A stretch of DNA of 64,000 bases from Sphingobium yanoikuyae (GTDB lineage Bacteria; Pseudomonadota; Alphaproteobacteria; Sphingomonadales; Sphingomonadaceae). Shown here piece after piece: positions 17,373 through 26,778 of the stretch; within the stretch, counting starts at the first letter, position 1; the number at the start of each line of letters is the position of its first letter. Under the pieces are notes generated by a model. It was not told the DNA's origin and made no database searches. It worked only from the letters and a program-made list of their open reading frames with translations. The stretch covers positions 4,967,001-5,031,000 of the forward strand of contig NZ_CP053021.1 of the NCBI RefSeq assembly GCF_013001025.1, read 5' to 3'. The translations under genes and the position numbers were made by a program.

Positions 17373-18718
17373 CTTCTCTTCCGCTTCTGCTCGACGGCAG
17401 CCCGCGAGACCATCGCGATATCCTGCGCCCGCAGATAGTCAACCGTTCCGGGCTTCAATCCCTGCATTGCCGCGTCCGCACTTCGCAGTGCCATACTGTC
17501 CTGCCCGATCATTGAAAAGCGCTCGGCACTGGCCAGCGCGGCGCGCGGCGTGTCGCCGCGATGCTCGTAGACGACGCCCAGTTGATACCAGGCGAAGGGA
17601 TTTTCGCGGTCCCGCGCGATCGCATTGCGCAGCACGGTCTCGGCCTCGGCGTAATTTTTCTCATCCTCGGTCGCGATCAGCGCATGGCCCAGCAATACCG
17701 CGATCAGCGGCTGCTGCGTCTTGGCGACCGCCTCGCGCAGCGGTGGAATCGCCTCGCCCGGCCGCCCGCTCTCCAGCAGGATCTGGCCCTTCAGCTCCAG
17801 GAAATAGGGATCATGCGGCGCCGCCGTCAGCAGCGCGTCCGCTTCGCTCAGCGCCTTCTCGGGATAGGCGCTTTTATGCCAGGCATAGGCGCGCGCATAA
17901 TGGGCCGGGATCGACCGGTCGCTCTCGGGATATTTGAGCAGTGTCTGCTGCGGCTCCGATACGAAGCCGATCAGCTTCGCCTTGATCCGCTCGAACCGCG
18001 CTTCCAGCTGCGGATTGGGCGGATTGTCCCAGGCCGGATCGACCGTATAGACTTCGCGCAGCACATTGATGCGCTCGCCCGACAGCGGGTGGGTGCGGCC
18101 ATAGCTATTGTCCTGCGGGATCGCGAGGCGATATTCCTGATTCTGCAGCTTCTTGAAGAATTCCAGGCTGCCCTTGCCGCTCAGATGCGCGCCGCTCAGA
18201 TAGCGCGCGCCGGCAAGGTCGGCGGAGCTTTCCTGCGCGCGCGAGAAAGCGAGATATTTGGACATGCCGACCTGCTGGCCCAGGCCCATGATGCCCATGC
18301 CGGCCTCCGCGCCGCCCGCCGCGATCGCCGCCGCGCCCAGCACCAGGCTCAGCAAGGTGATGCTGGTCGCTTCCTTGATGCCGTCGGTGCGGATCACATG
18401 GCCGCCCTCGATATGGCCCAGTTCATGCGCGACCACGCCCTGCAACTGGTTCACATTGTCGGCCTGCGCAATCAGCCCGCTATGCACCCAGACATATTGG
18501 CCACCCGCGACGAAGGCGTTGATCTCCGGATCGTTGATCACCATCACCTGGACATTGCGCGGCTGCATGCCGGCCGCCTTGACCAGATCGCCCGACATGT
18601 CCGCCATGAAGGCTTCGGTCTCGGCATCGCGCAGGATGCTTTGGGCCAGCGCCGGCCGCGCCATCAGCATCAGCGACCCCAGCAGGAGCGCCGTCAGGCG
18701 CAGCCACCGCGTCATCAT
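17369..18718 (-). CDS. M48 family metalloprotease with TPR repeats (BepA-like)
   Basis: A 449-residue periplasmic protease/chaperone candidate. A signal peptide (RLTALLLGSLMLMARPALAQ) is followed by an M48 domain with HELGHIEGGH (zinc ligands His, His) and a downstream Glu in AQESSADLAGARYL. The C-terminal half (about residues 270-440) has TPR-like helices (YPEKALSEADALLTAAPHDP). BepA-type proteins watch over outer-membrane assembly. The start is the first of two adjacent ATGs, trimmed from a longer frame because the signal peptide begins here. It is translationally coupled to the DsbA-like gene. Confidence 0.9.
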   Translation of the reverse strand: MMTRWLRLTALLLGSLMLMARPALAQSILRDAETEAFMADMSGDLVKAAGMQPRNVQVMVINDPEINAFVAGGQYVWVHSGLIAQADNVNQLQGVVAHELGHIEGGHVIRTDGIKEATSITLLSLVLGAAAIAAGGAEAGMGIMGLGQQVGMSKYLAFSRAQESSADLAGARYLSGAHLSGKGSLEFFKKLQNQEYRLAIPQDNSYGRTHPLSGERINVLREVYTVDPAWDNPPNPQLEARFERIKAKLIGFVSEPQQTLLKYPESDRSIPAHYARAYAWHKSAYPEKALSEADALLTAAPHDPYFLELKGQILLESGRPGEAIPPLREAVAKTQQPLIAVLLGHALIATEDEKNYAEAETVLRNAIARDRENPFAWYQLGVVYEHRGDTPRAALASAERFSMIGQDSMALRSADAAMQGLKPGTVDYLRAQDIAMVSRAAVEQKRKRR

Positions 18719-18818
18719 GCAAAGCCTTGATGGGGAAGGGGAACAGGCATTGGCCCGATTTATGCCCTTCTCGCCCTGAACATCAAGTGAAGCCACGAAA
18801 CAAGTGAAGCCACGAAAA

Positions 18819-18855
18819 ACGCCGCCATCCGACCCCTGGGGCTGGATGGCGGCGT
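18819..18855 (-). terminator. Rho-independent terminator of rne
   Basis: The 12-bp perfect stem ACGCCGCCATCC / GGATGGCGGCGT encloses a 13-nt loop. In the minus-strand transcript it is followed by a T-run (GCGTTTTTCG), placing it 27 bp after the rne stop. Two copies of GTGAAGCCACGAAA lie just beyond it at 18787-18816. Confidence 0.8.
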
Positions 18856-18881
18856 GTTTCATTCAGGCCTGTGCCCTGGCC

Positions 18882-21608
18882 TTATTGGCCGAAGGTGCGC
18901 TGCCACCAGCCACGGCGCGGCTCGCCATTCTCGTCGCTCTCGACCTCGGCAGCGGGGTCGGCAGTGACGGCTTCGCTGGCCGGCGCAGCCTCGGCCGGCG
19001 CTGCAGCGACTTCGGTCACGGCCGGCGCGGCCTCGACGGCGACTTCCTCGGCGACCGGTTCGACCTTCTTCTTGCGGGTCCGCTTGGGCTTGGGCTTTTC
19101 GGCCACTTCCTCGGCAACCGCTTCGACAGCGGGCGCTTCGGCTGCCGCAGCGGCTTCGGCCTCGACATCCGCCTTCTTCTTGCGGGTGCGCTTGGGCTTG
19201 GGCTTTTCGGCCGCTTCCTCGGCAACCGGCTCGGCGGCGGGCGCTTCGGCAACAACCTCGGCCGGGGCTTCGGTCGCTTCGACGGCAGCCGGTTCGGCCG
19301 CCGCGTCCTTCGCCTTGCGGGCACGGGGGCGACGGCGCGTCTTGGGCGCTTCCTCGGCCGGGGCTTCTTCCGGCGCTGCTTCGGCAACCGGAGCTTCCTC
19401 GACAGGCGCGGCCGCTTCGGCTTCGATCACCGTCTCAGCGCCGTCCTCGCCAGCGGTCTCACCGGCTTCGGCGCCCGCTTCGCCACCTTCGCGACGGCGA
19501 CGACCGCCACGGCGACCGCGACGACCACGACGACGGCTGTCACCTTCATCCTCGCCTTCGGCGGCCGGCTCGGCGGCAACAGCTTCGGCATCGGTCTCGA
19601 TTTCGGCCGATTCCTCGCCTTCCTCACCATCTTCGGCGCCATTGTCTTCGCCGGTTTCGCCCGGCGCATCATCGCGCTGGCCACCGCGACGACGGCGACG
19701 ACGGCGACGGCGGCGTCCGCCTTCGCGTTCCTCGCCCCGGTCACCGCGCTCGCCACGCTCCTGGCGTTCGGGGGCGGCTTCTTCCTCGATCTCTTCCTCT
19801 TCTTCCTCGTCCTCGATCACGTCGAGGTCATCCTCTTCCTCCGCGAGCGGGGCATAGGTGACGACGCGTTCGGGACGCGGACCGCTGGGCTCGACCGACA
19901 TGCGGGCGCCCTCGATCTCGCCATCGGGCAGGACGACGATGCGCACGCCATAGCGCTGTTCGATCTCGTCCAGTTCGCGACGCTTGTTGTTGAGGACGTA
20001 GAAGGCGGCTTCCTGGCTGGCGCGCAGCGTGATGACGCTGCCACGGCCACGGGCGGCCTCTTCCTCCAGCATGCGCAGCGCGCCCAGGCCCGCCGACGAT
20101 GCGGTGCGGACCAGGCCCGTGCCTTCGCAATGCGGGCACTGGCGGGTCGATGCTTCCAGCACGCCGGTGCGCAGACGCTGGCGGCTCATTTCCATCAGGC
20201 CAAAGCCCGAAATGCGGCCGACCTGAATACGGGCGCGATCGTCCTTCAGCGCCTCCTTCATCGCCTTCTCGACCTTACGGATGTTGGAGTTCATCTCCAT
20301 GTCGATGAAGTCGATGACGACCAGGCCTGCCATGTCGCGCAGGCGCAGCTGGCGGGCGATCTCGCGCGCCGCCTCCAGGTTGGTGGCGACCGCGGTCTGC
20401 TCGATGCCATGCTCGCGGGTCGACCGGCCCGAGTTGATGTCGATCGACACCAGCGCCTCGGTCGGGTTGATCACCAGATAGCCGCCGGACTTGAGCTGCA
20501 CCACGGGATTGTACATCGCCGCCAGCTGGTCCTCAACGCTGGCGCGCTGGAACAGCGACACCGCGTCGGCATATTGCTTCACGCGCCGGGCATGGCTCGG
20601 CATCAGCAGCTTCATGAAGTCCTTGGCGGCCTTGTAGCCATGCTCGCCCTCGACGATCACTTCCTCGATATCCTTGTTGTAGATATCGCGGATCGCCCGC
20701 TTGATGAGGTCGCTGTCGTTATGGATCAGCTCGGGCGCGGCGGCGCGCAGCGTCTTCTCGCGAATCTCGTCCCACAGCCGGGCGAGATAGTCGAAGTCGC
20801 GCTTGATCTCGGGCTTGGTGCGCTGCAGGCCGGCGGTGCGCACGATGCAGCCCATCGACGAAGGCAGCGCCATTTCGGCGATGATCGACTTCAGTCGCTT
20901 GCGGTCGGCCGCATTGCTGATCTTGCGCGAAATGCCGCCACCATGGCTGGTGTTGGGCATCAGCACGCAATAGCGACCGGCCAGCGACAAATAGGTGGTC
21001 AGCGCCGCACCCTTGTTGCCGCGCTCTTCCTTGACGACCTGCACCAGCAGCACCTGGCGGCGCTTGATGACGTCCTGGATCTTGTAGCGACGGCGCAGCG
21101 CCATGCGCTTGCGGCGCAGCTCGTCGGCTGCGTCGTCGCCCTTTTCGCGCTTGCGCCGGTTCGGGCGGCCGCCTTCGTTGCTTTCGCCTTCGCTGGCTTC
21201 GGCTTCGTGGGCGCGTTCCTCATCGTCATGATGGGTCGCTTCCACGACCTCGACGCCATCGTCGCCGGCGGCGTCCTCATCCTCGTCATAATCGGCGCGC
21301 AGCGCGGCCTCTTCCTCGGCATGCGCGCGTTCCTCGCGCAGCAGTGCCTCGCGGTCTTCGCGCGGAATCTGGTAATAGTCGGGATGGATTTCGCTGAAAG
21401 CGAGGAAGCCGTGGCGATTGCCACCATAATCGACGAAGGCCGCCTGGAGCGAAGGCTCTACGCGGGTGACCTTGGCGAGATAGATATTGCCCTTGAGCTG
21501 CTTGTGCTCAGCGGATTCGAAGTCAAATTCCTCGATCCGGTTTCCCTTGACGACCGCGACCCGGGTTTCTTCCCGGTGGCGCGCATCGATCAGCATACGC
21601 ATTGTCAT
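18882..21608 (-). CDS. rne: Ribonuclease E
   Basis: A 908-residue endoribonuclease that starts mRNA decay and rRNA processing. Order: S1 RNA-binding domain (about 35-120, with GNIYLAKVTRVEPSLQAAFV), catalytic DNase-I-like region with VVIDFIDMEMNSNIRKVEKA and RISGFGLMEMSRQRLR, then the zinc-link RQCPHCEGTG. From about residue 560 the protein is a long acidic/Ala-rich low-complexity scaffold with Arg-rich islands (RRRRRRRRRRGG) and two KPKPKRTRKKK repeats, the likely RNA- and partner-binding degradosome platform, ending RRGWWQRTFGQ. The large open frame on the opposite strand is a codon-bias shadow. Confidence 0.96.
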   Translation of the reverse strand: MTMRMLIDARHREETRVAVVKGNRIEEFDFESAEHKQLKGNIYLAKVTRVEPSLQAAFVDYGGNRHGFLAFSEIHPDYYQIPREDREALLREERAHAEEEAALRADYDEDEDAAGDDGVEVVEATHHDDEERAHEAEASEGESNEGGRPNRRKREKGDDAADELRRKRMALRRRYKIQDVIKRRQVLLVQVVKEERGNKGAALTTYLSLAGRYCVLMPNTSHGGGISRKISNAADRKRLKSIIAEMALPSSMGCIVRTAGLQRTKPEIKRDFDYLARLWDEIREKTLRAAAPELIHNDSDLIKRAIRDIYNKDIEEVIVEGEHGYKAAKDFMKLLMPSHARRVKQYADAVSLFQRASVEDQLAAMYNPVVQLKSGGYLVINPTEALVSIDINSGRSTREHGIEQTAVATNLEAAREIARQLRLRDMAGLVVIDFIDMEMNSNIRKVEKAMKEALKDDRARIQVGRISGFGLMEMSRQRLRTGVLEASTRQCPHCEGTGLVRTASSAGLGALRMLEEEAARGRGSVITLRASQEAAFYVLNNKRRELDEIEQRYGVRIVVLPDGEIEGARMSVEPSGPRPERVVTYAPLAEEEDDLDVIEDEEEEEEIEEEAAPERQERGERGDRGEEREGGRRRRRRRRRRGGQRDDAPGETGEDNGAEDGEEGEESAEIETDAEAVAAEPAAEGEDEGDSRRRGRRGRRGGRRRREGGEAGAEAGETAGEDGAETVIEAEAAAPVEEAPVAEAAPEEAPAEEAPKTRRRPRARKAKDAAAEPAAVEATEAPAEVVAEAPAAEPVAEEAAEKPKPKRTRKKKADVEAEAAAAAEAPAVEAVAEEVAEKPKPKRTRKKKVEPVAEEVAVEAAPAVTEVAAAPAEAAPASEAVTADPAAEVESDENGEPRRGWWQRTFGQ

Positions 21609-22127
21609 TTATGTGTCTCCGGCGATGGCGGCCGCAGGCACTGGGCCGGGCCGCCACGCGATAGTGATGGGACGGCCGTGCGCGCGCCGGGTTCGGCGCG
21701 CGAGGCGGCATCGTCCAGGTTTGAAGGAAGAATTGCGTGTCTGCTGCGTCGGCAGGGCCGGACAGTGCGCCGGGCCGGACCATCCACGCCACAGCACCCG
21801 GTATCGGGGCCAGCGTGGAAGGAAAGTCATGCCTCATGCAGCGTCAACCTGTTGCGCATCGGCTCGAGCGACAGGCGCGCGCCGATGCAAATAATCAAGA
21901 TCCGCAAAGGACCTTATTGATATGGTCGGTCCTCCCGGAATGTGAAGGGGTAGCAGTCATGGGCGCGGGGAGCAACGGTCCCTGAAAAGATTATGTCTTT
22001 ATGATGACCTTGATCGGCCGGCCGGCGATTCATGCTGAAACCGATATTAACCGTTTCATTTTACCCCGTCACAACAGCCGATGCTTAATCCGAAATTCAG
22101 CGTGGGGACGCTGGACGGATAGACGTC
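21609..22127. other. Long gene-free leader between divergent rne and amiC
   Basis: These 519 bp contain no credible gene. On the rne side (21609-21900) the sequence is very GC-rich with several inverted repeats, fitting a structured 5' untranslated region such as those through which RNase E controls its own mRNA. On the amiC side (about 21990-22127) it is AT-richer (gatattaaccgtttcatttt) and is the better promoter candidate. No known RNA motif was recognised. Confidence 0.5.
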
Positions 22128-23408
22128 ATGAAAATTGGCTGGACGGCCGATGGGCGCGCGTTGCACAAGCGGCGCATGCTCAACATAATTGCGCTGGCAA
22201 CGACGATGCTGGCAGCGACCCCCGGCGATGCCGGCGGTATCGCGGCCGTGGATGTGCAGGGCGACCGCGTCACCGTTCGGTTCGACGATCGGGTGGAGGG
22301 CGCGTCCGCCTTCCTGCTCGACGGGCCGCGCCGCATCGCGCTGGATGTTGCCGGCGCGCAGGCCGGTGCCAGCCGCTATGCCGGTTCCAATGCTGCGGTC
22401 AGTGGCATTCGCCAGGGCCAGCTCAGCGACACCATGGCGCGCATCGTGCTAGACCTGACGACGCCGGCAACGCTCGGCGATCCGCAGATCGCGGCCGACG
22501 GCAAGTCGCTCAGCTTCTCGCTCCAGAATGTGACCGACGGCCGGTTCCGCACCGCCGTGGGGCAGGGGCGGCTGCGCTTCGACGCGCCCGCCAATATGAG
22601 CGCCCGGCCGCAAAAGCGCATTCATTCGATCACCGTGCCGATCCCGCCGGTGGCACGCGGCGTCGATCTGCCCGCGATTGAGGGCGTGCGCGACGGATCG
22701 CGCCCGCTGGTGGTGATTGATGCCGGCCATGGCGGTCATGATCCGGGCGCCATCAACAAGGATAATGGCAAGCGCGAAAAGGATGTGACGCTGGCGATCG
22801 CGCAGGCGATCCGGGACCAGCTGGTCAAGTCCGGCCGGGTGCGCGTGGCCCTGACCCGCGACGATGACCGCTTCCTCGTGCTGCAGGAACGCTATGGCAT
22901 CGCCCGCAAGCTGGGTGCCGATCTCTTCATCTCGGTCCATGCCGATTCGGCGGAAAATGCCGATGCCCATGGCGCCACCGTCTATACCCTCTCGGAAACC
23001 GCATCGGATCGGGAAGCGGCCCGGCTCGCCGCGCGCGAGAACAAGGCCGATGTGCTGAACGGCGTCAATCTCGGCAACCAGTCCGGCGACGTCTCCTCGA
23101 TCCTCATCGATCTGACGCAGCGGGAATCGATGAACATCTCGGCCAATTTTGCGCGGCTGCTGCAACGGGAAGCGGCGCCCTATGTGCCGTTCCGCAGCGC
23201 CTATCACCGCTTCGCCTCGCTGATGGTGCTGAAGGCCCCGGACACGCCCTCGGTCCTGTTCGAGACCGGCTATATCAGCAATGCGGATGATGCCCTTTTC
23301 CTCTCCTCGCATGAGGGACAGCAGGCGATCGCGCGCGGCGTCGCCCGTGCCATCGACGTCCATTTCGCGCGCAAGCTCGCCATGGGCAGCGGCCGGTCGG
23401 GCGGCTGA
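22128..23408 (+). CDS. N-acetylmuramoyl-L-alanine amidase (AmiC type)
   Basis: A 426-residue periplasmic peptidoglycan amidase. An N-terminal hydrophobic segment (MLNIIALATTMLAATPGDAG) serves for export. An AMIN-like beta domain (about 40-160) precedes the amidase_3 domain with VVIDAGHGGHDPGAINKDNG (zinc His, then Glu in GKREKDVTLAIA), ADLFISVHADSAENADAHGA and VLFETGYISNADDALFL. It removes stem peptides at the septum during cell separation. An internal ATG at 22176 would give a cleaner signal peptide. The next gene on the strand encodes PBP1A. Confidence 0.92.
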   Translation: MKIGWTADGRALHKRRMLNIIALATTMLAATPGDAGGIAAVDVQGDRVTVRFDDRVEGASAFLLDGPRRIALDVAGAQAGASRYAGSNAAVSGIRQGQLSDTMARIVLDLTTPATLGDPQIAADGKSLSFSLQNVTDGRFRTAVGQGRLRFDAPANMSARPQKRIHSITVPIPPVARGVDLPAIEGVRDGSRPLVVIDAGHGGHDPGAINKDNGKREKDVTLAIAQAIRDQLVKSGRVRVALTRDDDRFLVLQERYGIARKLGADLFISVHADSAENADAHGATVYTLSETASDREAARLAARENKADVLNGVNLGNQSGDVSSILIDLTQRESMNISANFARLLQREAAPYVPFRSAYHRFASLMVLKAPDTPSVLFETGYISNADDALFLSSHEGQQAIARGVARAIDVHFARKLAMGSGRSGG

Positions 23409-23466
23409 CGCGCCTATCCGCGCATCGGTACTGGTATTGAAGGACTTTTGACCGGGAGTCAGGATG

Positions 23467-23530
23467 TAGAGCCTGATTCACGCCATCGATGGAAACGCAA
23501 AGCGCTTCCATCTCAGGCGATCAGGCTCTA
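23467..23530. repeat. Palindromic intergenic element before mrcA
   Basis: The outer arms TAGAGCCTGAT (23467-23477) and ATCAGGCTCTA (23520-23530) match perfectly over 11 bp. Inner arms GATGGAA (23488-23494) and TTCCATC (23506-23512) also match. The nested structure looks like a mobile palindromic unit of the REP/BIME kind rather than a simple terminator, as no T-run follows. It fills the gap between amiC and mrcA. Confidence 0.7.
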
Positions 23531-23532
23531 GA

Positions 23533-23555
23533 GCCTCTTCCACCATGGAAGAGGC
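23533..23555 (+). promoter_or_regulatory. Hairpin covering the mrcA start codon
   Basis: GCCTCTTCCA (23533-23542) and TGGAAGAGGC (23546-23555) pair over 10 bp with a 3-nt loop. The proposed ATG at 23545-23547 spans loop and stem, and no Shine-Dalgarno sequence precedes it. If the start is right, initiation would need the stem opened, giving a possible translational control point. Confidence 0.55.
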
Positions 23556-26079
23556 CCGTTCCAATCCGCCCGCATCGTCCTTCGCCTATCGCCTGCGCCG
23601 TGGCGCCGGGGGCATTGCCGACCGGTTGAAGCCCTTGTGGCAGCGCCGCCTGTTCCGCTGGGCCGCGATCCTGCTGGGCGGCTTCCTGTTCGCCATCTTC
23701 CTGTTCTGGCTGATCTTTGCGCGCGGCCTGCCCTACGCGACCTCGCTGCTGGAATATGAGCCGCCGCTGCCGACCATGGTGCGCGACATCAATGGCCAGC
23801 CGGTTCACAGCTATGCGCGCGAGCGCCGCGTCCAGCTGCAATATAGCGATTATCCCCAGCAGCTGATCCACGCCTATCTGGCGGCCGAGGACAAGACCTT
23901 CTTCGAGCATCATGGCGTCGACATTCCCGGTTTTGCCGGCGCCGTGTTCGATTATGCCAGCAAGCTCGGCTCGGGCCAGCGCGCCCGTGGCGGCTCCACC
24001 ATCACCCAGCAGGTGGCGAAGAATCTGCTGATCGGCGATGAATATTCGCCCACGCGCAAGGTGAAGGAAATGATCCTCGCCTGGCGCATGGAAAATGTTC
24101 TCACCAAGCAGCAGATCCTCGAACTCTATCTCAACCAGATTTTCCTCGGCCGGAACGCCTATGGCGTGCAGGCGGCGGCGCGGGCCTATTTCGACAAGGA
24201 CGTGGCCGATCTCCAGCTGCACGAAATGGCCTATCTGGCGATCCTGCCCAAGGGGCCGGCCAATTATCGCCCTGAAAGCACCACCGGCCATGCCCGCGCG
24301 ATCGATCGTCGCAACTGGGCGCTGGGCGAGATGGAGAAGAATGGCTGGATCAGCGCGGCCCAGCGCGACGCCGCTATCGCCCTGCCGCTCGGCACCGTTG
24401 CCGCGCACGGCTCCAGTTTCGACGCCAATGCCGGCGGCTATTATATGGAGGAGGTGCGCCGTCGCCTGATCCAGCAGTTCGGCGAAAAGGCGGCGGATGG
24501 CCCCAATAGCGTCTATGCCGGCGGCCTGTGGGTGCGCAGCCCCTATGATCCCGTCGCGCAGGACCATACCCAGACCGCGCTGCGCAACGGCCTGTTGCGT
24601 TTCGGCGCCGGCCGCGGCTGGTCCGGCCCGGTCGGCCATATCGACCCCGACAAGGGCTGGGAACGCGAAATTGCCGCCAGCTTCATCAGCGTCGATTATG
24701 CCGGCTGGCGCGTCGCCGCCGTCATCAGCCGCGACCGCAGCGGCGCGCAGATCGGCTTTGCCGACGGCACCACCGGCACGCTGCCCGCCAGCCTGGCGCA
24801 GCTGCCCTATCGCCGCACCGGCGGTCCCGCCATCTCGGCGATGAAGCCGGGCGACCTGATCATCGTCGCCCGCGACGGCGCCAACTGGGCGTTGCGCAAC
24901 ATTCCCGAAGTGTCGGGCGGCATGGTGGTGGAGGAAGTGCATTCGGGCCGCATCCGCGCGATGCAGGGCGGCTTCGACTATCGCCTTTCCTCCTACAACC
25001 GTGCGACCCAGGCCCAGCGCCAGCCGGGTTCGACGATCAAGCCCTTCGTCTATGCCGCCGCGCTCGACAATGGCATGACGCCGGCCTCGATCATCGTCGA
25101 CGGTCCCTTGTGCGTCTATCAGGGCGCGGGCCTTGGCCAGAAATGCTTCCGCAACTTCTCAGGCGGCAGCGCCGGTCCGCAGACGATGCGCTGGGGCGTC
25201 GAGCAGTCGCGCAACCTGATGACCGTGCGCGCCGCCAGCCAGACCGGCATGGACCGGGTCGTGCGCACCATCAAGAATATGGGCATCGGCGACTATCAGC
25301 CCTATCTGTCCTTCGCGCTGGGCGCGGGCGAGACGACGGTGGAGCGGATGGTCAACGCCTATGCCACGCTCGCCAATCAGGGGCGGCAATTCGCGCCCAA
25401 GCTGATGGACTATGTCCAGGATCGGCGCGGCAAGGTGATCTGGCCGGAACGCTGGCATCCCTGCGACAATTGCAACATGGCCAATTGGGACGGCAAGCCG
25501 ATGCCGCGCTTCGGGTTCGAGGGGCGCCAGGTGATGAACCCGATGACCGCCTATCAGGTCGTCCACATCACCGAGGGCGTGATCCAGCGCGGCACCGCGA
25601 CGGTGCTGGCGGACCTCAAGCGCCCCCTGTTCGGCAAGACCGGCACCACCAATGGCCCGACCAATGTCTGGTTCGTCGGCGGCTCGCCCGACCTCGTTGC
25701 CGGCGTCTATATCGGCTATGACCAGCCGCGTAGCCTGGGCGGCTGGGCACAGGGCGGCCGCATCGCCGCGCCGATCTGGAAGGAGGCGATGGCCCCGATC
25801 CTGGAGACCATGCCCAAGACGCCCTTCATCGCCCCGGCCGGCATCCGCATGGTCGCGATCGACCGCCGTTCGGGCAAGCGCGTCTATGGCGCCTGGCCGA
25901 CCGACGAGCCCAAGCCCGCCGTCATCTGGGAAGCGTTCAAGCCCGAATCCGAACCGCGCCGCACCATCCGCAAGGAAGAGGCGGAGGCCCAGGCCAAGGT
26001 CGCGGCCAAGGCGGATGCCGTCCGCACTCGCCAGCGCAACGACGCCGACTTCCTGCAGGACCAGGGCGGTATCTATTGA
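23545..26079 (+). CDS. mrcA: Penicillin-binding protein 1A, bifunctional
   Basis: An 844-residue class A PBP. A cytoplasmic N-terminus and one helix (WAAILLGGFLFAIFLFWLIF) anchor it. The GT51 glycosyltransferase domain (about 75-260) has AEDKTFFEHHGVD, RGGSTITQQVAKNLL and ELYLNQIFLGRNAYGVQAAA. The transpeptidase domain has QPGSTIKPFVYAAAL (SxxK), EQSRNLMTVRA (SxN) and LFGKTGTTNGP (KTG). It polymerises and cross-links peptidoglycan in the periplasm. The C-terminus is a Glu/Lys/Ala-rich tail. It follows amiC, consistent with a cell-wall operon. The start is supported by length only. Confidence 0.95.
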   Translation: MEEARSNPPASSFAYRLRRGAGGIADRLKPLWQRRLFRWAAILLGGFLFAIFLFWLIFARGLPYATSLLEYEPPLPTMVRDINGQPVHSYARERRVQLQYSDYPQQLIHAYLAAEDKTFFEHHGVDIPGFAGAVFDYASKLGSGQRARGGSTITQQVAKNLLIGDEYSPTRKVKEMILAWRMENVLTKQQILELYLNQIFLGRNAYGVQAAARAYFDKDVADLQLHEMAYLAILPKGPANYRPESTTGHARAIDRRNWALGEMEKNGWISAAQRDAAIALPLGTVAAHGSSFDANAGGYYMEEVRRRLIQQFGEKAADGPNSVYAGGLWVRSPYDPVAQDHTQTALRNGLLRFGAGRGWSGPVGHIDPDKGWEREIAASFISVDYAGWRVAAVISRDRSGAQIGFADGTTGTLPASLAQLPYRRTGGPAISAMKPGDLIIVARDGANWALRNIPEVSGGMVVEEVHSGRIRAMQGGFDYRLSSYNRATQAQRQPGSTIKPFVYAAALDNGMTPASIIVDGPLCVYQGAGLGQKCFRNFSGGSAGPQTMRWGVEQSRNLMTVRAASQTGMDRVVRTIKNMGIGDYQPYLSFALGAGETTVERMVNAYATLANQGRQFAPKLMDYVQDRRGKVIWPERWHPCDNCNMANWDGKPMPRFGFEGRQVMNPMTAYQVVHITEGVIQRGTATVLADLKRPLFGKTGTTNGPTNVWFVGGSPDLVAGVYIGYDQPRSLGGWAQGGRIAAPIWKEAMAPILETMPKTPFIAPAGIRMVAIDRRSGKRVYGAWPTDEPKPAVIWEAFKPESEPRRTIRKEEAEAQAKVAAKADAVRTRQRNDADFLQDQGGIY

Positions 26080-26106
26080 GGGACGGGCGCGTCGGCGCCC
26101 GCCCTC
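26078..26106. terminator. Terminator-like hairpin after mrcA
   Basis: GAGGGaCGGGCGC and GCGCCCGcCCTC form a strong stem with one mismatch and a 4-nt loop, starting inside the mrcA stop codon. It separates convergent mrcA and the minus-strand gene at 26113 and could serve both. Confidence 0.6.
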
Positions 26107-26112
26107 TTATCC

Positions 26113-26550
26113 TCAGCAGTGGCGCGGATTGGCGTCGCGGATCGACAGGCTGGTGGCGCCGCCGCGCCGGCTCTCCAGCGCCTGCGCCAGCAATATCTGG
26201 GTCGATCGCACCGCATAGCAGAAGGCGCAGGCGATCGCCTCGCTACAGGCATAGGGAACGGGGCCGGTCCAGCGCGCCTGCAACAGGTCGATCAGCAGAT
26301 TCTCGTCCTCGCTCAGGCGCGGCCCCCGGCCGGTGCGCAGCCCATGGCCGGTCACTTGCTCGCCCAGCCGCAACAGGCTGTCGAGCGCAGGGGAAAGCTG
26401 TTCGCAGCCATAGCGCCGCAGCCGCAGGTGCAACTGGGCCATCGCCGGCCGGTGTCGGCGTCGCGCCGCTGCCCAGCAACGCACGGCGTCGAGCAGGATA
26501 TAGAGGGTGGCCGGGCTGTGCGTCGCCGGCATGGGCGTGGTCGGGTTCAT
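26113..26550 (-). CDS. Conserved hypothetical protein (145 aa)
   Basis: Read from MNPTTPMPATHSPATLYILL. The protein is Arg/Leu/Ala-rich with LRRYGCEQLSPALDSLLRLG, SEDENLLIDLLQARWTG and a Cys-bearing AIACAFCYAVRSTQILLAQA. It resembles small sphingomonad proteins of the DUF6628 kind, though weakly. An upstream ATG at 26565 adds five residues. The much longer frame reaching 27930 is antisense to prfB and is rejected. No function can be inferred; it is convergent with mrcA and divergent from prfB. Confidence 0.55.
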   Translation of the reverse strand: MNPTTPMPATHSPATLYILLDAVRCWAAARRRHRPAMAQLHLRLRRYGCEQLSPALDSLLRLGEQVTGHGLRTGRGPRLSEDENLLIDLLQARWTGPVPYACSEAIACAFCYAVRSTQILLAQALESRRGGATSLSIRDANPRHC

Positions 26551-26778
26551 GGGATCGCCTTTCATGGAAAAAGGTTTTCCCCCTTGATGCGCCGCCCTCG
26601 CGCGGGGCGGTCTGCGCCATCGGGCTAAGATGCCATTATGTCCGGCAGATTTCGGACCTTTGCCGCGCCGCCCCTCCGGCGGATTGATCTTCCCAAAAAG
26701 CCCGGCCTGGGATAGGGGCAGGCGTTTGATGCGTTCGGGTAGCTGACGCTGGACGCCACGAGATTCTGGAGACCTCCC

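Noticed and set aside
18804..21920. 1038-aa plus-strand frame opposite rne
   Set aside because: Mirror of the acidic/Ala repeats of RNase E; runs of Thr/Ala/Phe without domain structure, and the minus strand has full RNase E motifs.
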